Below, piece after piece: positions 52,343-60,960 of a stretch of 64,000 nucleotides of DNA. The notes under the pieces are model-generated. The model was given only the letters and a program-made list of their open reading frames with translations, had not been told where the DNA came from and did not search any database. The position numbers and the translations under genes are program-made. This stretch comes from Massilia sp. Bi118 (GTDB taxonomy: Bacteria > Pseudomonadota > Gammaproteobacteria > Burkholderiales > Burkholderiaceae_D): assembly GCF_918697865.1 (NCBI RefSeq), contig NZ_CAKKMV010000018.1, positions 46,994 through 110,993 of the forward strand, read 5' to 3'. Each line of letters starts with the position of its first letter. Within the stretch, counting starts at the first letter, position 1.

Positions 52343-53557
52343 ATGACCACTGCACCTATCCTCGGCACGCCCCTCTCCCCTTCCGCAACCAAAGTCATGC
52401 TGCTCGGCTCCGGCGAGCTCGGCAAGGAAGTGATCATCTCCCTCCAGCGCCTCGGCATCGAGGTGATCGCCGTCGACCGCTACGCCAACGCGCCCGGCCA
52501 CCAGGTCGCGCACCGCGCCCACGTGATCGACATGACCGACGGCGACGCCCTCGCGGCCCTCATCGAGCGCGAGCAGCCGGACCTGGTCGTGCCCGAGATC
52601 GAGGCCATCGCCACCGACAAGCTGGCCGAGCTGGAAGCGGCGGGCAAGATCACCTGCATCCCGACCGCGCGCGCCGCCCAGCTGACCATGAACCGCGAAG
52701 GCATCCGCCGCCTGGCCGCCGAAGAGCTGGGCCTGGCGACGTCTCCCTACCGCTTCGCCAGCAGCCTCGAAGAACTGAAGCAGGCCTGCGCCGAAATCGG
52801 CTTTCCTAACGTTGTGAAGCCGGTGATGTCATCCTCGGGCAAGGGCCAGTCGAAGCTGGACAGCGCGGCCGACGTCGAAAACGCCTGGAACTACGCGGCC
52901 AGCGGCGCGCGCGCAAATGCCGGCCGTGTGATCGTCGAAGGCTTCATCGACTTCGATTACGAGATCACGCTGCTGACCGTGCGCGCGACGAACGGCAATG
53001 GCGAAATCGCGACCCAGTTCTGCGAGCCGATCGGCCACAAGCAGGTGCACGGCGACTATGTCGAGTCCTGGCAGCCGCAGGCGATGAGCCCGCGCGCGCT
53101 GGAGAGTGCGCGCGAGATCGCCAGCAAGGTGACGGCCAGCCTGGGCGGCCGCGGCGTGTTCGGCGTCGAGCTGTTCGTGAAGGGCGATATGGTGTGGTTC
53201 TCGGAAGTCAGCCCGCGTCCGCACGACACCGGCATGGTGACCATGGCCACCCAGATCCAGAGCGAATTCGAGTTGCACGCGAAAGCCATCCTCGGCCTGC
53301 CTGTGAATCCGGAGCTGCGCTCGGCGGGCGCTTCCGCCGTGATCTACGGCCAGCTGGAACAAGGCGGCATCGCCTTCGAGGGCGTGGCCGAGGCGCTGCG
53401 CGTACCTGGATCGGACATTCGCCTGTTCGGCAAGCCGGAATCCTTCGCGCGACGCCGCATGGGCGTGGCGCTGGCGACGGCGCCGGATGTCGACACGGCG
53501 CGCCAGCGTGCGCTGGAAGCGGCGAGTAAAGTCAAACCGGTGCCGGGCAAAGCCTGA
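52343..53557 (+). CDS. purT: Formate-dependent GAR transformylase PurT
   Basis: A 404-residue ATP-grasp enzyme that formylates glycinamide ribonucleotide with formate and ATP in purine synthesis. Signature regions: VMLLGSGELGKEV (N-terminal nucleotide fold), DMTDGDAL, GFPNVVKPVMSSSGKGQS (ATP-grasp lid), VEGFIDFDYEITLLTVRA, and VWFSEVSPRPHDTGMVT with metal ligands. Full length. A methyltransferase gene starts one base after its stop, so they may be linked. Confidence 0.95.
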   Translation: MTTAPILGTPLSPSATKVMLLGSGELGKEVIISLQRLGIEVIAVDRYANAPGHQVAHRAHVIDMTDGDALAALIEREQPDLVVPEIEAIATDKLAELEAAGKITCIPTARAAQLTMNREGIRRLAAEELGLATSPYRFASSLEELKQACAEIGFPNVVKPVMSSSGKGQSKLDSAADVENAWNYAASGARANAGRVIVEGFIDFDYEITLLTVRATNGNGEIATQFCEPIGHKQVHGDYVESWQPQAMSPRALESAREIASKVTASLGGRGVFGVELFVKGDMVWFSEVSPRPHDTGMVTMATQIQSEFELHAKAILGLPVNPELRSAGASAVIYGQLEQGGIAFEGVAEALRVPGSDIRLFGKPESFARRRMGVALATAPDVDTARQRALEAASKVKPVPGKA

Positions 53558-53558
53558 G

Positions 53559-54218
53559 ATGGACCACGCGGTCGCAACGGCCTACGATGAGATTGCCGAA
53601 CGCTGGCTGGACGGACGCTTCAGCCAGAGCAACGGCATCCGCCAGCACGCGCAGGCGCTGCGCTTTCTCGAAGACGGCGCCGGCGGCTGGGCGCTGAACG
53701 CCGGCTGCGGCTGCAATACCCGCTTCAACGGCCTGCTGCGCGATCGCGGCCTGCGCATCGAAGGCGTCGACATTTCGAAGCGCATGGTCGATCTGGCCAG
53801 CGACGCCGACCCCGCCGCCCTGCTCCACCACGCGGATGTCTGCGAGTGGCAGCCGCAGCGCAGCTACCGCTTCATCTCCGCCTGGGACAGCATCTGGCAC
53901 GTGAAGCTGGAACAGCAGCGCGCCCTGATGCTGAAGCTGATGCATGCGCTCGACACCGGCGGCGTCTTCCTCTTCACCGCCGGCGGCCTCGATGCCGCGG
54001 ACTGCCACGTCGATTCGACGATGGGGCCGGAAGTCTATTACAGCACGCTCGGGATCCCCGGCCTGCTGGCGGTCATCGAGGAAGCCGGATGCATCTGCCG
54101 GCATCTCGAATTCGACCAGCTGCCGCACAAGCACCTGTTCATCATCGTCCAGCGCATCAGCGCTTCACTGAGCGCATCACTGAGCGCATCAGGCGCGGAT
54201 CGTAAGTCCACTTCCTGA
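53559..54218 (+). CDS. Class I SAM-dependent methyltransferase
   Basis: A 219-residue methyltransferase. Motif I is ALNAGCGCNTRFNGLL near residue 45, motif II IEGVDISKRMVDLA, and motif IV around YRFISAWDSIWHV. Substrate unknown. It begins right after purT. The last 60 bases overlap the end of the convergent RES toxin gene; the C-terminal tail SASLSASLSASG comes from a 12-base tandem duplication, so the tail is likely recent. Confidence 0.85.
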   Translation: MDHAVATAYDEIAERWLDGRFSQSNGIRQHAQALRFLEDGAGGWALNAGCGCNTRFNGLLRDRGLRIEGVDISKRMVDLASDADPAALLHHADVCEWQPQRSYRFISAWDSIWHVKLEQQRALMLKLMHALDTGGVFLFTAGGLDAADCHVDSTMGPEVYYSTLGIPGLLAVIEEAGCICRHLEFDQLPHKHLFIIVQRISASLSASLSASGADRKSTS

Positions 54219-54651
54219 GCTTGTGCGCGACGATTCGCGCAGCGTCCGGATGCAGCGGGTTGATGAGCACATTCTTTTCTTCGCTCACGATCACCGAGGG
54301 CACCACCAGCAGCGCGCTGGTGTTCGCCTTGAGCCAGCGGTCGCCTTCATCGAGACTGGTCTTGCCCGCCGGGATGGCATCCCAGCCGACCGCCGGCGGC
54401 AGCAGCGCGTCCGCCCGCGCCCACACCTCGTCGGGAATCGCCAGCTCCACCAGGTAGCGGTTGAGCGGCAGGCCGCCGGCTTTCAGGTGGACGAAGGTTT
54501 CGAGCACGGCCAGCGAGATGTTGCTGGCGCAGTAGAGCATGGCGTTGCCGGGACGGTTCCAGCGGCCGCCGGAAAGCTTGGCGCCGGCGCCGCTCAGGTC
54601 GTCTGCGGTGTAGCCAGGCGCATCGGTGGCGATACGCCAGACGCTGATCAA
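54157..54651 (-). CDS. RES-domain toxin
   Basis: A 164-residue RES protein. Typical residues are GGRWNRPG (Arg), MLYCASNISLAVLETFVHL (Tyr and Glu) and a later Ser in LVVPSVIVSEEKNVLINPLHP. RES toxins degrade NAD+ and are silenced by a Xre/DUF2384 antitoxin, here encoded directly upstream with a 4-base overlap. The C-terminal tail is extended by the 12-base duplication shared with the convergent methyltransferase gene. Confidence 0.92.
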   Translation of the reverse strand: MISVWRIATDAPGYTADDLSGAGAKLSGGRWNRPGNAMLYCASNISLAVLETFVHLKAGGLPLNRYLVELAIPDEVWARADALLPPAVGWDAIPAGKTSLDEGDRWLKANTSALLVVPSVIVSEEKNVLINPLHPDAARIVAHKLRKWTYDPRLMRSVMRSVKR

Positions 54652-55142
54652 GCGTAGGCCCCGGTCTGCATCGTCGCGAGCAGGCGCGAGATCATTTCCT
54701 GGCCTTCGATGGTGTCCATGTAGTCGGCGGGAGAGGCGCCGCCGAGCGCGGGGATCGGCTCTTCCATCCAGTGGGTGAGCCAGCGCGCGGCGTCGAAATC
54801 CTGCATGAGTGCGGGATCGCCGGATTCCTCGAGCATGGCTTCGACCTGGCCGATGAGCTTGGCCATGCCGACGATTTTTTCGCTGTCTTCGCGCGACAGC
54901 GATTCGTTGCGGCTGGCCTTGCGGTTGACGGTGGCAGTGGCGATGTCCAGCATCGTGAACACTTTTTCTTGCTGGATGTCGAGGCGGCTGACGAAGGTCT
55001 TGAAGTCGGCGGCGTTCACGCCGCTGCGGATGAGGTCGATACGATCGACGGGGGTGGTGTGATAGAGCGCGCGAAAATTGAGCCAGCGGCTCTTGCCCTC
55101 ATCGTCGGACTCCGGGAGAACTTGCTGCGCAGCCATCGTCAT
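54648..55142 (-). CDS. Xre/MbcA/ParS-type antitoxin (DUF2384)
   Basis: A 164-residue antitoxin. It has the helical N-terminus of Xre-RES antitoxins and a C-terminal DUF2384 part (RWLTHWMEEPIPALGGASPADYMDT). It should bind and inactivate the RES toxin and repress its own promoter. AAAGGAG precedes the ATG at 55142. The overlap ATGA with the toxin gene is usual. Paired TGAGCAGA direct repeats upstream look like its operator. Confidence 0.92.
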   Translation of the reverse strand: MTMAAQQVLPESDDEGKSRWLNFRALYHTTPVDRIDLIRSGVNAADFKTFVSRLDIQQEKVFTMLDIATATVNRKASRNESLSREDSEKIVGMAKLIGQVEAMLEESGDPALMQDFDAARWLTHWMEEPIPALGGASPADYMDTIEGQEMISRLLATMQTGAYA

Positions 55143-55156
55143 GATTTTTGCTCCTT

Positions 55157-55186
55157 TGAGCAGAAATCTTAGATCAAATGAGCAGA
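55157..55186 (-). promoter_or_regulatory. Operator repeats of the RES-Xre promoter
   Basis: TGAGCAGA occurs twice (55157-55164 and 55179-55186), 22 bases apart, i.e. two helical turns. They cover a plausible -10 (TAAGAT) and its spacer on the minus strand. A TGCTC-N4-GAGCA dyad overlaps the first copy. Confidence 0.55.
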
Positions 55187-55210
55187 GCGCACAAGCGGCG
55201 TCGTCAAACG

Positions 55211-55241
55211 AAAAGGCCGCTTGCGGAACAAGCGGCCTTTT
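55211..55241 (-). terminator. Terminator after tRNA-Asn copies 3 and 4
   Basis: AAAAGGCCGCTTG-N5-CAAGCGGCCTTTT, a 13-bp stem, after the tRNA at 55250. Confidence 0.88.
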
Positions 55242-55249
55242 CTAAATTC

Positions 55250-55325
55250 TGGCTCCCCGACCTGGACTCGAACCAGGGACCTGCGGATTAACAGTCCGTC
55301 GCTCTACCGACTGAGCTATCAGGGA
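55250..55325 (-). tRNA. tRNA-Asn (GTT), copy 3
   Basis: Identical 76-base tRNA with CCA. It follows copy 4 by 86 bases and has its own terminator, so these two are probably one transcript. Confidence 0.97.
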
Positions 55326-55411
55326 ATTGATGTTGCTATTATAGCTTCCCCATCGCGACTTGCACAGGGCAACCTTCCCAACCGTGCATGCCTCGCTGAG
55401 GCTTGAAACTT

Positions 55412-55487
55412 TGGCTCCCCGACCTGGACTCGAACCAGGGACCTGCGGATTAACAGTCCGTCGCTCTACCGACTGAGCTATCAGGGA
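55412..55487 (-). tRNA. tRNA-Asn (GTT), copy 4
   Basis: Identical 76-base tRNA. No terminator between this and copy 3. Confidence 0.97.
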
Positions 55488-55540
55488 ATTGCCTACTTGC
55501 TCTTCCGATTCATGCATGCCGAATCGGAAGAGCCAAGAGT

Positions 55541-56752
55541 TTAGAGAACTTTTGCGATGGCGTCAACGACCCGATCGATGTTCTTCGAATTCATCGCAGC
55601 AACACAGATGCGGCCGGTGTCCACGGCGTAGATCGATTCCTCGCGCAGCTTGCCCACCTGCTCCTTGGTGAGACCGGAGTACGAGAACATGCCGACCTGC
55701 TTGCGCACGAAGTCGAAGTCGCGGCCCGGGGCTTTCTCGGCCAGCTTCTTGACCAGCTCTTCACGCATTGCCTTGATGCGCACACGCATGCCGGCCAGTT
55801 CCTCTTCCCACAGCTGGCGCAGTTCCGGGGTAGACAGCACGGTGGCGACCACCTTGCCGCCGTGCACCGGCGGGTTCGAATAGTTGGTACGCACCACGCG
55901 CTTCAGCTGCGACATGATGCGGGCCGCCTCTTCCGCGGACGACAGCACGACGGACAGCGCGCCGACGCGCTCGCCGTAAAGCGAGAACGACTTCGAGAAG
56001 GAGTTCGACACCAGCAGCGGGCCGCCGGCGTCGACGAAGCGGCGCACCACGGCGCCATCTTCGGCGATGCCCGAGCCGAAGCCCTGATAAGCCATGTCCA
56101 GGAACGGAATCAGGCCGTTTTCGCGCACCGCAGCAATCACTTCGCCCCACTGGTCGGCGGTCAGATCCGCGCCGGTCGGGTTGTGGCAGCAGGCGTGCAG
56201 CACGACGATCGCGCCTTCCGGCATGTTACGCAGGTCGGCCAGCATGCCTTCGAAGTTCACGCCATGGGTGGCGGCGTCGTAGTAGGCGTAGTTGTTGACA
56301 TTGAAACCGGCGCTTTCGAACAGGGCGCGGTGGTTTTCCCAGCTCGGGTCGCTGATGTAGACCTCGGAGCCCGGCGAGAAACGCTTCAGGAAGTCGGCGC
56401 CGATCTTCAGCGCGCCGGTACCGCCCAGGGCTTGCACGGTAACTGCACGCTTCTCTTGAATTACGGCGCTGTCGGCCCCAAATACGAGTTCTTGTACAGC
56501 CTTGTCATACGTACCCAGGCCTTCGATCGGCAGGTAGGTACGCGGCGCCGGTTGTTCCATCAGCATCGCTTCCGCCTTGCGCACGCATTCCAGCAGAGGC
56601 ACCTTTCCGTTGTCATCGTAGTAGACGCCGACGCCCAAGTTGATCTTGGCCGGATTGGTATCTGCATTGAAGGCTTCGGTAATGCCCAGGATAGGGTCGC
56701 GGGGGGCCATGGCAATGGCGCCGAAGATGCTGGCAGGAGCTGTGGAATTCAT
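55541..56752 (-). CDS. Aromatic amino acid/aspartate aminotransferase
   Basis: A 403-residue class I PLP aminotransferase (AspC/TyrB type). DPILGITEAFNADTNPAKINLGVGVYYDD is the N-terminal signature; HACCHNPTGADLT and the PLP lysine in VSNSFSKSFSLYGERVGAL; arginine binding in SNPPVHG region. It interconverts aspartate or aromatic amino acids with 2-oxoglutarate. Divergent from uvrB. TyrB and AspC cannot be told apart here. Confidence 0.92.
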   Translation of the reverse strand: MNSTAPASIFGAIAMAPRDPILGITEAFNADTNPAKINLGVGVYYDDNGKVPLLECVRKAEAMLMEQPAPRTYLPIEGLGTYDKAVQELVFGADSAVIQEKRAVTVQALGGTGALKIGADFLKRFSPGSEVYISDPSWENHRALFESAGFNVNNYAYYDAATHGVNFEGMLADLRNMPEGAIVVLHACCHNPTGADLTADQWGEVIAAVRENGLIPFLDMAYQGFGSGIAEDGAVVRRFVDAGGPLLVSNSFSKSFSLYGERVGALSVVLSSAEEAARIMSQLKRVVRTNYSNPPVHGGKVVATVLSTPELRQLWEEELAGMRVRIKAMREELVKKLAEKAPGRDFDFVRKQVGMFSYSGLTKEQVGKLREESIYAVDTGRICVAAMNSKNIDRVVDAIAKVL

Positions 56753-56859
56753 CGTGATAAACTCTGGTTTGTCGGCTGGGTTCGCAGCGGTTGTATAGAC
56801 AGCGGCTTAATTGTTGCAGTGCCGCAGGCGGAGTCCCATTCTAGCAAAGGTCTGAATTC

Positions 56860-58944
56860 ATGGCAGAACTATCGGTCGTTAACACCCCCGCGCCCACCGT
56901 CATCACCTATCCCAACTCGCCGTTCAAGCTGCACCAGCCCTTCCCGCCCGCCGGCGACCAGCCGACCGCGATCCAGGGATTGGTCGACGGCATCGACGAC
57001 GGCTTGATGTACCAGACGCTGCTCGGCGTAACGGGTTCCGGCAAGACCTACACGATGGCCAACGTGATTGCCCGCGCGGGCCGTCCGGCGATCATCTTTG
57101 CGCCGAACAAAACCCTGGCAGCCCAGCTGTACGCGGAGTTCCGCGAGTTCTTCCCGCAGAACGCGGTCGAGTACTTCGTCTCCTACTACGACTACTACCA
57201 GCCGGAAGCCTATGTTCCGCAGCGCGACCTGTTCATCGAAAAGGACTCGTCGATCAACGAGCACATCGAGCAGATGCGCCTGTCGTGCACCAAGTCGCTG
57301 ATGGAGCGCCGCGACGTCGTCATCGTCGCGACGGTCTCGGCCATCTACGGTATCGGTAATCCGAACGAATACCACAAGATGATCCTGACCCTGCGCGCCG
57401 GCGATAAAGTCGCGCAGCGCGACGTCATCGCGCGCCTGATCCAGATGCAGTACACGCGCAACGAGATGGATTTCTCGCGCGGCTCCTTCCGCGTACGCGG
57501 CGACACCATCGACATCTTCCCGGCGGAGCACGCGGAACTCGCGATCCGCGTCGAGATGTTCGACGACGAGATCGAATCGCTGCAGCTGTTCGATCCGCTG
57601 ACCGGCAAGGTGCGCCAGAAGATCCCGCGTTTTACGGTCTATCCGGGTTCGCACTACGTGACCCCGCGCAGCACCGTGCTGCGCGCCGTCGACTCGATCA
57701 AGGCCGAGCTGCGCGACCGCCTCGAACAGTTCCGCGAACAGGGCAAGCTGCTGGAAGAACAGCGCCTCGAACAGCGCACCCGCTTCGACCTCGAGATGCT
57801 GGCCGAAGTCGGCTTCACCAAGGGCATCGAGAACTACTCGCGCCACCTGTCCGGCGCCATGCCGGGCGAACCGCCGCCGACGCTGATCGACTACCTGCCG
57901 AAGGACGCGCTGATGTTCATGGACGAGTCGCACGTGATGGTCGGCCAGCTCAACGCGATGTACAACGGCGACCGTTCGCGCAAGACCAACCTGGTCGACT
58001 ACGGCTTCCGCCTGCCGTCCGCGCTGGACAACCGGCCGCTGAAGTTCCAGGAATTCGAGGGCAAGATGCGGCAGTGTATTTTCGTCTCGGCGACGCCTGC
58101 CGACTACGAAAAGGAAAAGGCCGACAACGTGGTCGAGCAGGTGGTGCGTCCGACCGGCCTGGTCGACCCGCAGGTGATCGTGCGCCCGGCGCGCTCGCAG
58201 GTCGACGACCTGATGGGCGAGATCAACGACCGCATCGCCAAGGACGAGCGCGTGCTGGTGACCACGCTGACCAAGCGCATGGCCGAGCAGCTGACCGAAT
58301 ACCTGGGCGACCACGGCATCAAGGTGCGCTACCTGCACAGCGACATCGACACCGTGGAACGCGTCGAGATCCTGCGCGACCTGCGCCTGGGCACCTTCGA
58401 CGTGGTGGTCGGCATTAACCTGCTGCGCGAGGGCCTGGACTTGCCGGAGGTCTCGCTGGTGGCCGTGCTGGACGCCGACAAGGAAGGCTTCCTGCGTTCC
58501 GAACGCTCGCTGATCCAGACCATCGGCCGCGCGGCGCGTAACCTGAACGGCGTGGCGATCCTGTACGCGGACCAGATGACGGACTCGATGAAGAAAGCCA
58601 TCGACGAAACCGAACGCCGCCGCGCCAAGCAGATCGCCTTCAACGAAGCCAACGGCATCGTGCCGAAGGGCGTGAACAAGAAGATCAAGGACATGATCGA
58701 CGGCGTCTACAGCGCTGCCGCGGCCAAGAACATGTCCCAGGCCGAAGAGACCGCGAAGATCGAGGGCATGAGCGAGAAGCAGATTTCGAAAGAGATCAAG
58801 CGCCTCGAGAAGCTCATGGTCGACCATGCCAAGAACCTCGAGTTCGAGAAGGCGGCCCAGGTGCGGGACCAGCTGCATGTGCTGAAGCAGCAGGCGTTCG
58901 GGGCGCCGGGGGCGGACAATGTGGTGTCGATTCTGGGCAAGTAA
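56860..58944 (+). CDS. uvrB: Excinuclease ABC subunit B
   Basis: A 694-residue UvrB. Walker A in LGVTGSGKTYTMAN; beta-hairpin region around YVSYYDYYQPEAYVP (here FVSYYDYYQPEAY); helicase motifs DESHVMVGQ, DVVVGINLLREGLDLPEV and QTIGRAARN; C-terminal UVR domain (KRLEKLMVDHAKNLEFEKAAQVRDQ). It loads damaged DNA for UvrC cutting. Full length. A terminator follows after about 80 bases. Confidence 0.97.
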   Translation: MAELSVVNTPAPTVITYPNSPFKLHQPFPPAGDQPTAIQGLVDGIDDGLMYQTLLGVTGSGKTYTMANVIARAGRPAIIFAPNKTLAAQLYAEFREFFPQNAVEYFVSYYDYYQPEAYVPQRDLFIEKDSSINEHIEQMRLSCTKSLMERRDVVIVATVSAIYGIGNPNEYHKMILTLRAGDKVAQRDVIARLIQMQYTRNEMDFSRGSFRVRGDTIDIFPAEHAELAIRVEMFDDEIESLQLFDPLTGKVRQKIPRFTVYPGSHYVTPRSTVLRAVDSIKAELRDRLEQFREQGKLLEEQRLEQRTRFDLEMLAEVGFTKGIENYSRHLSGAMPGEPPPTLIDYLPKDALMFMDESHVMVGQLNAMYNGDRSRKTNLVDYGFRLPSALDNRPLKFQEFEGKMRQCIFVSATPADYEKEKADNVVEQVVRPTGLVDPQVIVRPARSQVDDLMGEINDRIAKDERVLVTTLTKRMAEQLTEYLGDHGIKVRYLHSDIDTVERVEILRDLRLGTFDVVVGINLLREGLDLPEVSLVAVLDADKEGFLRSERSLIQTIGRAARNLNGVAILYADQMTDSMKKAIDETERRRAKQIAFNEANGIVPKGVNKKIKDMIDGVYSAAAAKNMSQAEETAKIEGMSEKQISKEIKRLEKLMVDHAKNLEFEKAAQVRDQLHVLKQQAFGAPGADNVVSILGK

Positions 58945-58990
58945 GCCCGGACGTCGGCCCCGCGCCTCCACCGTCGCCCCCGCGTCCTCA

Positions 58991-59023
58991 ACCGTCGCCC
59001 CCGCGAAGGCGGGGGGCCAAGTT
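58991..59023. repeat. Palindromic intergenic repeat
   Basis: A copy of the unit from 39525 with slightly changed bases (CGCCCCCGCGAAGGCGGGGG, then CCAAGTT), after uvrB. A partial copy lies just before it. Confidence 0.8.
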
Positions 59024-59026
59024 AAC

Positions 59027-59054
59027 AAAAGCGGCCCGCAGGCCGCTTTTTTTT
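59027..59054. terminator. Terminator of uvrB (bidirectional)
   Basis: AAAAGCGGCC-CGCA-GGCCGCTTTT followed by four more T. It follows uvrB and, on the other strand, ends the protease gene, so it can serve both. Confidence 0.93.
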
Positions 59055-59066
59055 AGCGCAGAAAAC

Positions 59067-60167
59067 TTACTGCTTGCGACGACGGCGCAGCCCACCCAGC
59101 AAGCCGCCACCCAGCGCCAGCAGCGCCAGGCTGCCCGGTTCCGGCACGAAGGTGATGTTGCCGCCGGTGGCTTCGCGCAGGTAGTCGGTATAGCTGCCCA
59201 GCACGATGCCGCCGAAGTAGGTACCGAAGGAACCGTCGACGTCGCCGTCATTCCAGATACCGCCGAAGGTGTTGTTCGCGACCAGCATCAGCTCGCCGTT
59301 ACGCATGATGAAGGACGGGCCGCCGGAGTCGCCGCCGCCGATGTTGCCTTCCTTGTCGTTCGCCAGCTGCGGGGTGCAGATGCCGAACTGCTCGCAGAAC
59401 AAGTCCTTGCCGGCGCCGTCGAAGTCGGCGTAGTAGACCTCCTGGTTGCCGGCAGCGAAGCCCTGCTCGTCGTCGAGGTCGAACAGGTCGACGTAGTTCT
59501 CGCCGGTGCGCTTGATGAAGAAGTCCGGGTCGATGTAATAACCGTTGGTGCCGTCGCCCGAGGTGCCGTAGCCGGCCATGATGATGTGCGTGCCCTCGCT
59601 GATCGGCGAAGTCGAGACCTTGTAGATCTTGGCGTCGGCCGGGGCATCCTTGCTCAGCGTGATGACCGAGATGTCGTCGTTGGTGCAGAACGAGTTGACC
59701 CCGGCAGGGCACTTGCCGAAGCCGTTGTAATCCGGATTCATCGATACCTTGGAGGCGCCGATCAGCTGGTAGTCGTCGCCGTGGTTATTGAAGACCACGC
59801 GCACGTCGTTGCCCGGGCGGTTGATGTCGATCAGGGCGCCGTTGCCGTTGGTATCGACGCAGTGACCGGCCGAGATCACCTGGCGCTTGCCCACCAGGGC
59901 GCCGGAGCAGATGTAGGACTCCGTCTCGCCGGCGGCGTTGGCATAGCGAATGTTAATGCTGACCACACCAGAGAACGGCGACGAGGCCACGTTCGGATCG
60001 ATCCGCTTGTCCGGGGTATCCGGCAGTGCGCCGGAAACGATCAGCGGCTTCAGGGAGCCGGTCGTTCCGATGACGGCTGCCTGCGCCTGCGTGCCGGCGG
60101 CCATCGCGGTAACGATGAAGGCGGCAGCACCGAACAGTTTCTGGTAGATGGTTTTCCGTGTCGGCAT
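59067..60167 (-). CDS. Trypsin-like serine protease with PEP-CTERM tail
   Basis: A 366-residue secreted protease. After a signal peptide (AAAFIVTAMAAGTQAQAAV) come the triad parts ISAGHCVD (His), DDISVITLS (Asp) and NIGGGDSGGPSF (Ser). A Cys-rich loop and the C-terminal VPEPGSLALLALGGGLLGGLRRRRK mark it as an exosortase substrate, so it should be displayed at the surface or released. AAAGGA lies before the ATG. Confidence 0.92.
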   Translation of the reverse strand: MPTRKTIYQKLFGAAAFIVTAMAAGTQAQAAVIGTTGSLKPLIVSGALPDTPDKRIDPNVASSPFSGVVSINIRYANAAGETESYICSGALVGKRQVISAGHCVDTNGNGALIDINRPGNDVRVVFNNHGDDYQLIGASKVSMNPDYNGFGKCPAGVNSFCTNDDISVITLSKDAPADAKIYKVSTSPISEGTHIIMAGYGTSGDGTNGYYIDPDFFIKRTGENYVDLFDLDDEQGFAAGNQEVYYADFDGAGKDLFCEQFGICTPQLANDKEGNIGGGDSGGPSFIMRNGELMLVANNTFGGIWNDGDVDGSFGTYFGGIVLGSYTDYLREATGGNITFVPEPGSLALLALGGGLLGGLRRRRKQ

Positions 60168-60435
60168 TTCGTTTCCTTTTATAAGAGCTCGGTTGTGTGC
60201 GGTAACGTACGCCCGAACGGATGAGCAGGAAACGTGCCAGAAATAAAATTCCCTAAGGAATCAGAACCTTATTGAATTTCGTAAAGTATTTACGGCCTAG
60301 AATTGTAAAGTTTCTCGACTTTTATTGTTTTCCAATAGGACACAATTGTTTCGGAGCGAAAACCAGCATGCATATTTACACGTGGCTCAAGCAGGGCCGG
60401 CAAGCATGCGCCAGCCCTTCCCGACGATGCCGGTG

Positions 60436-60906
60436 TTATTTCACGTCGAGCAGTTCGACGTCGAAGATCAGGTTGGCGTTCGGCGGGATCGGACCGGCGC
60501 CCTGCGCACCATAACCCAGCGACGCCGGCACGATCAGGGTGCGCTTGCCGCCCACCTTCATGCCCTGCACGCCCTGGTCCCAGCCCGGAATGACCTGGCC
60601 GGCGCCGAGGTTGAAGGTAAACGGTTCGCGTCCGACCGACGAGTCGAACTGGGCGCCGTGCTGCTTCTCCGCGGTCGGCGTGTACAGCCAGCCGGTGTAG
60701 TGGACGGTGACGGTGGAGCCGGCTGTCGCTTCCTTGCCGGTGCCGGTCACGGTATCGATCTTCTTCAGTTCGGCCGCAGAGCTGTCCTCCGCGCTTGCGG
60801 CCGGGGCGGCGCCCTGGCTCTGGGCTGGCGCTTCGCTGCGTTTGCAGGCGCTCAGGGTGAAGGAAAGGGCCAGGCCGAGGGTGCAAACGGTAAGCAGCTT
60901 TTTCAT
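60436..60906 (-). CDS. FKBP-type peptidyl-prolyl isomerase lipoprotein
   Basis: A 156-residue isomerase. Lipobox (ALSFTLSACKRS), a short Ala/Ser linker and an FKBP domain with VTVHYTGWLYT, FDSSVGREPFTFNLGAGQVIPGWDQGVQGMKVGGKR and the final YGAQGAGPIPPNANLIFDVELLDV. It helps folding in the periplasm. It sits between the protease and the glycosyltransferase, both on the same strand. Confidence 0.94.
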   Translation of the reverse strand: MKKLLTVCTLGLALSFTLSACKRSEAPAQSQGAAPAASAEDSSAAELKKIDTVTGTGKEATAGSTVTVHYTGWLYTPTAEKQHGAQFDSSVGREPFTFNLGAGQVIPGWDQGVQGMKVGGKRTLIVPASLGYGAQGAGPIPPNANLIFDVELLDVK

Positions 60907-60960
60907 ATTGTTCTTTCATGGTGGTTGCGGGTGCCGCCGCAGCTTACACCGCGCCCGTCG

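Noticed and set aside
50906..55487. Four repeats as a CRISPR or transposon remnant
   Set aside because: They fold as complete tRNA-Asn genes with CCA.
56780..56815. Possible LexA box upstream of uvrB
   Set aside because: Only a half-site (TGTATAGACAG) is present; the left CTGT half is missing.
56869..59028. 719-residue minus-strand frame opposite uvrB
   Set aside because: Antisense shadow of uvrB, no domain.
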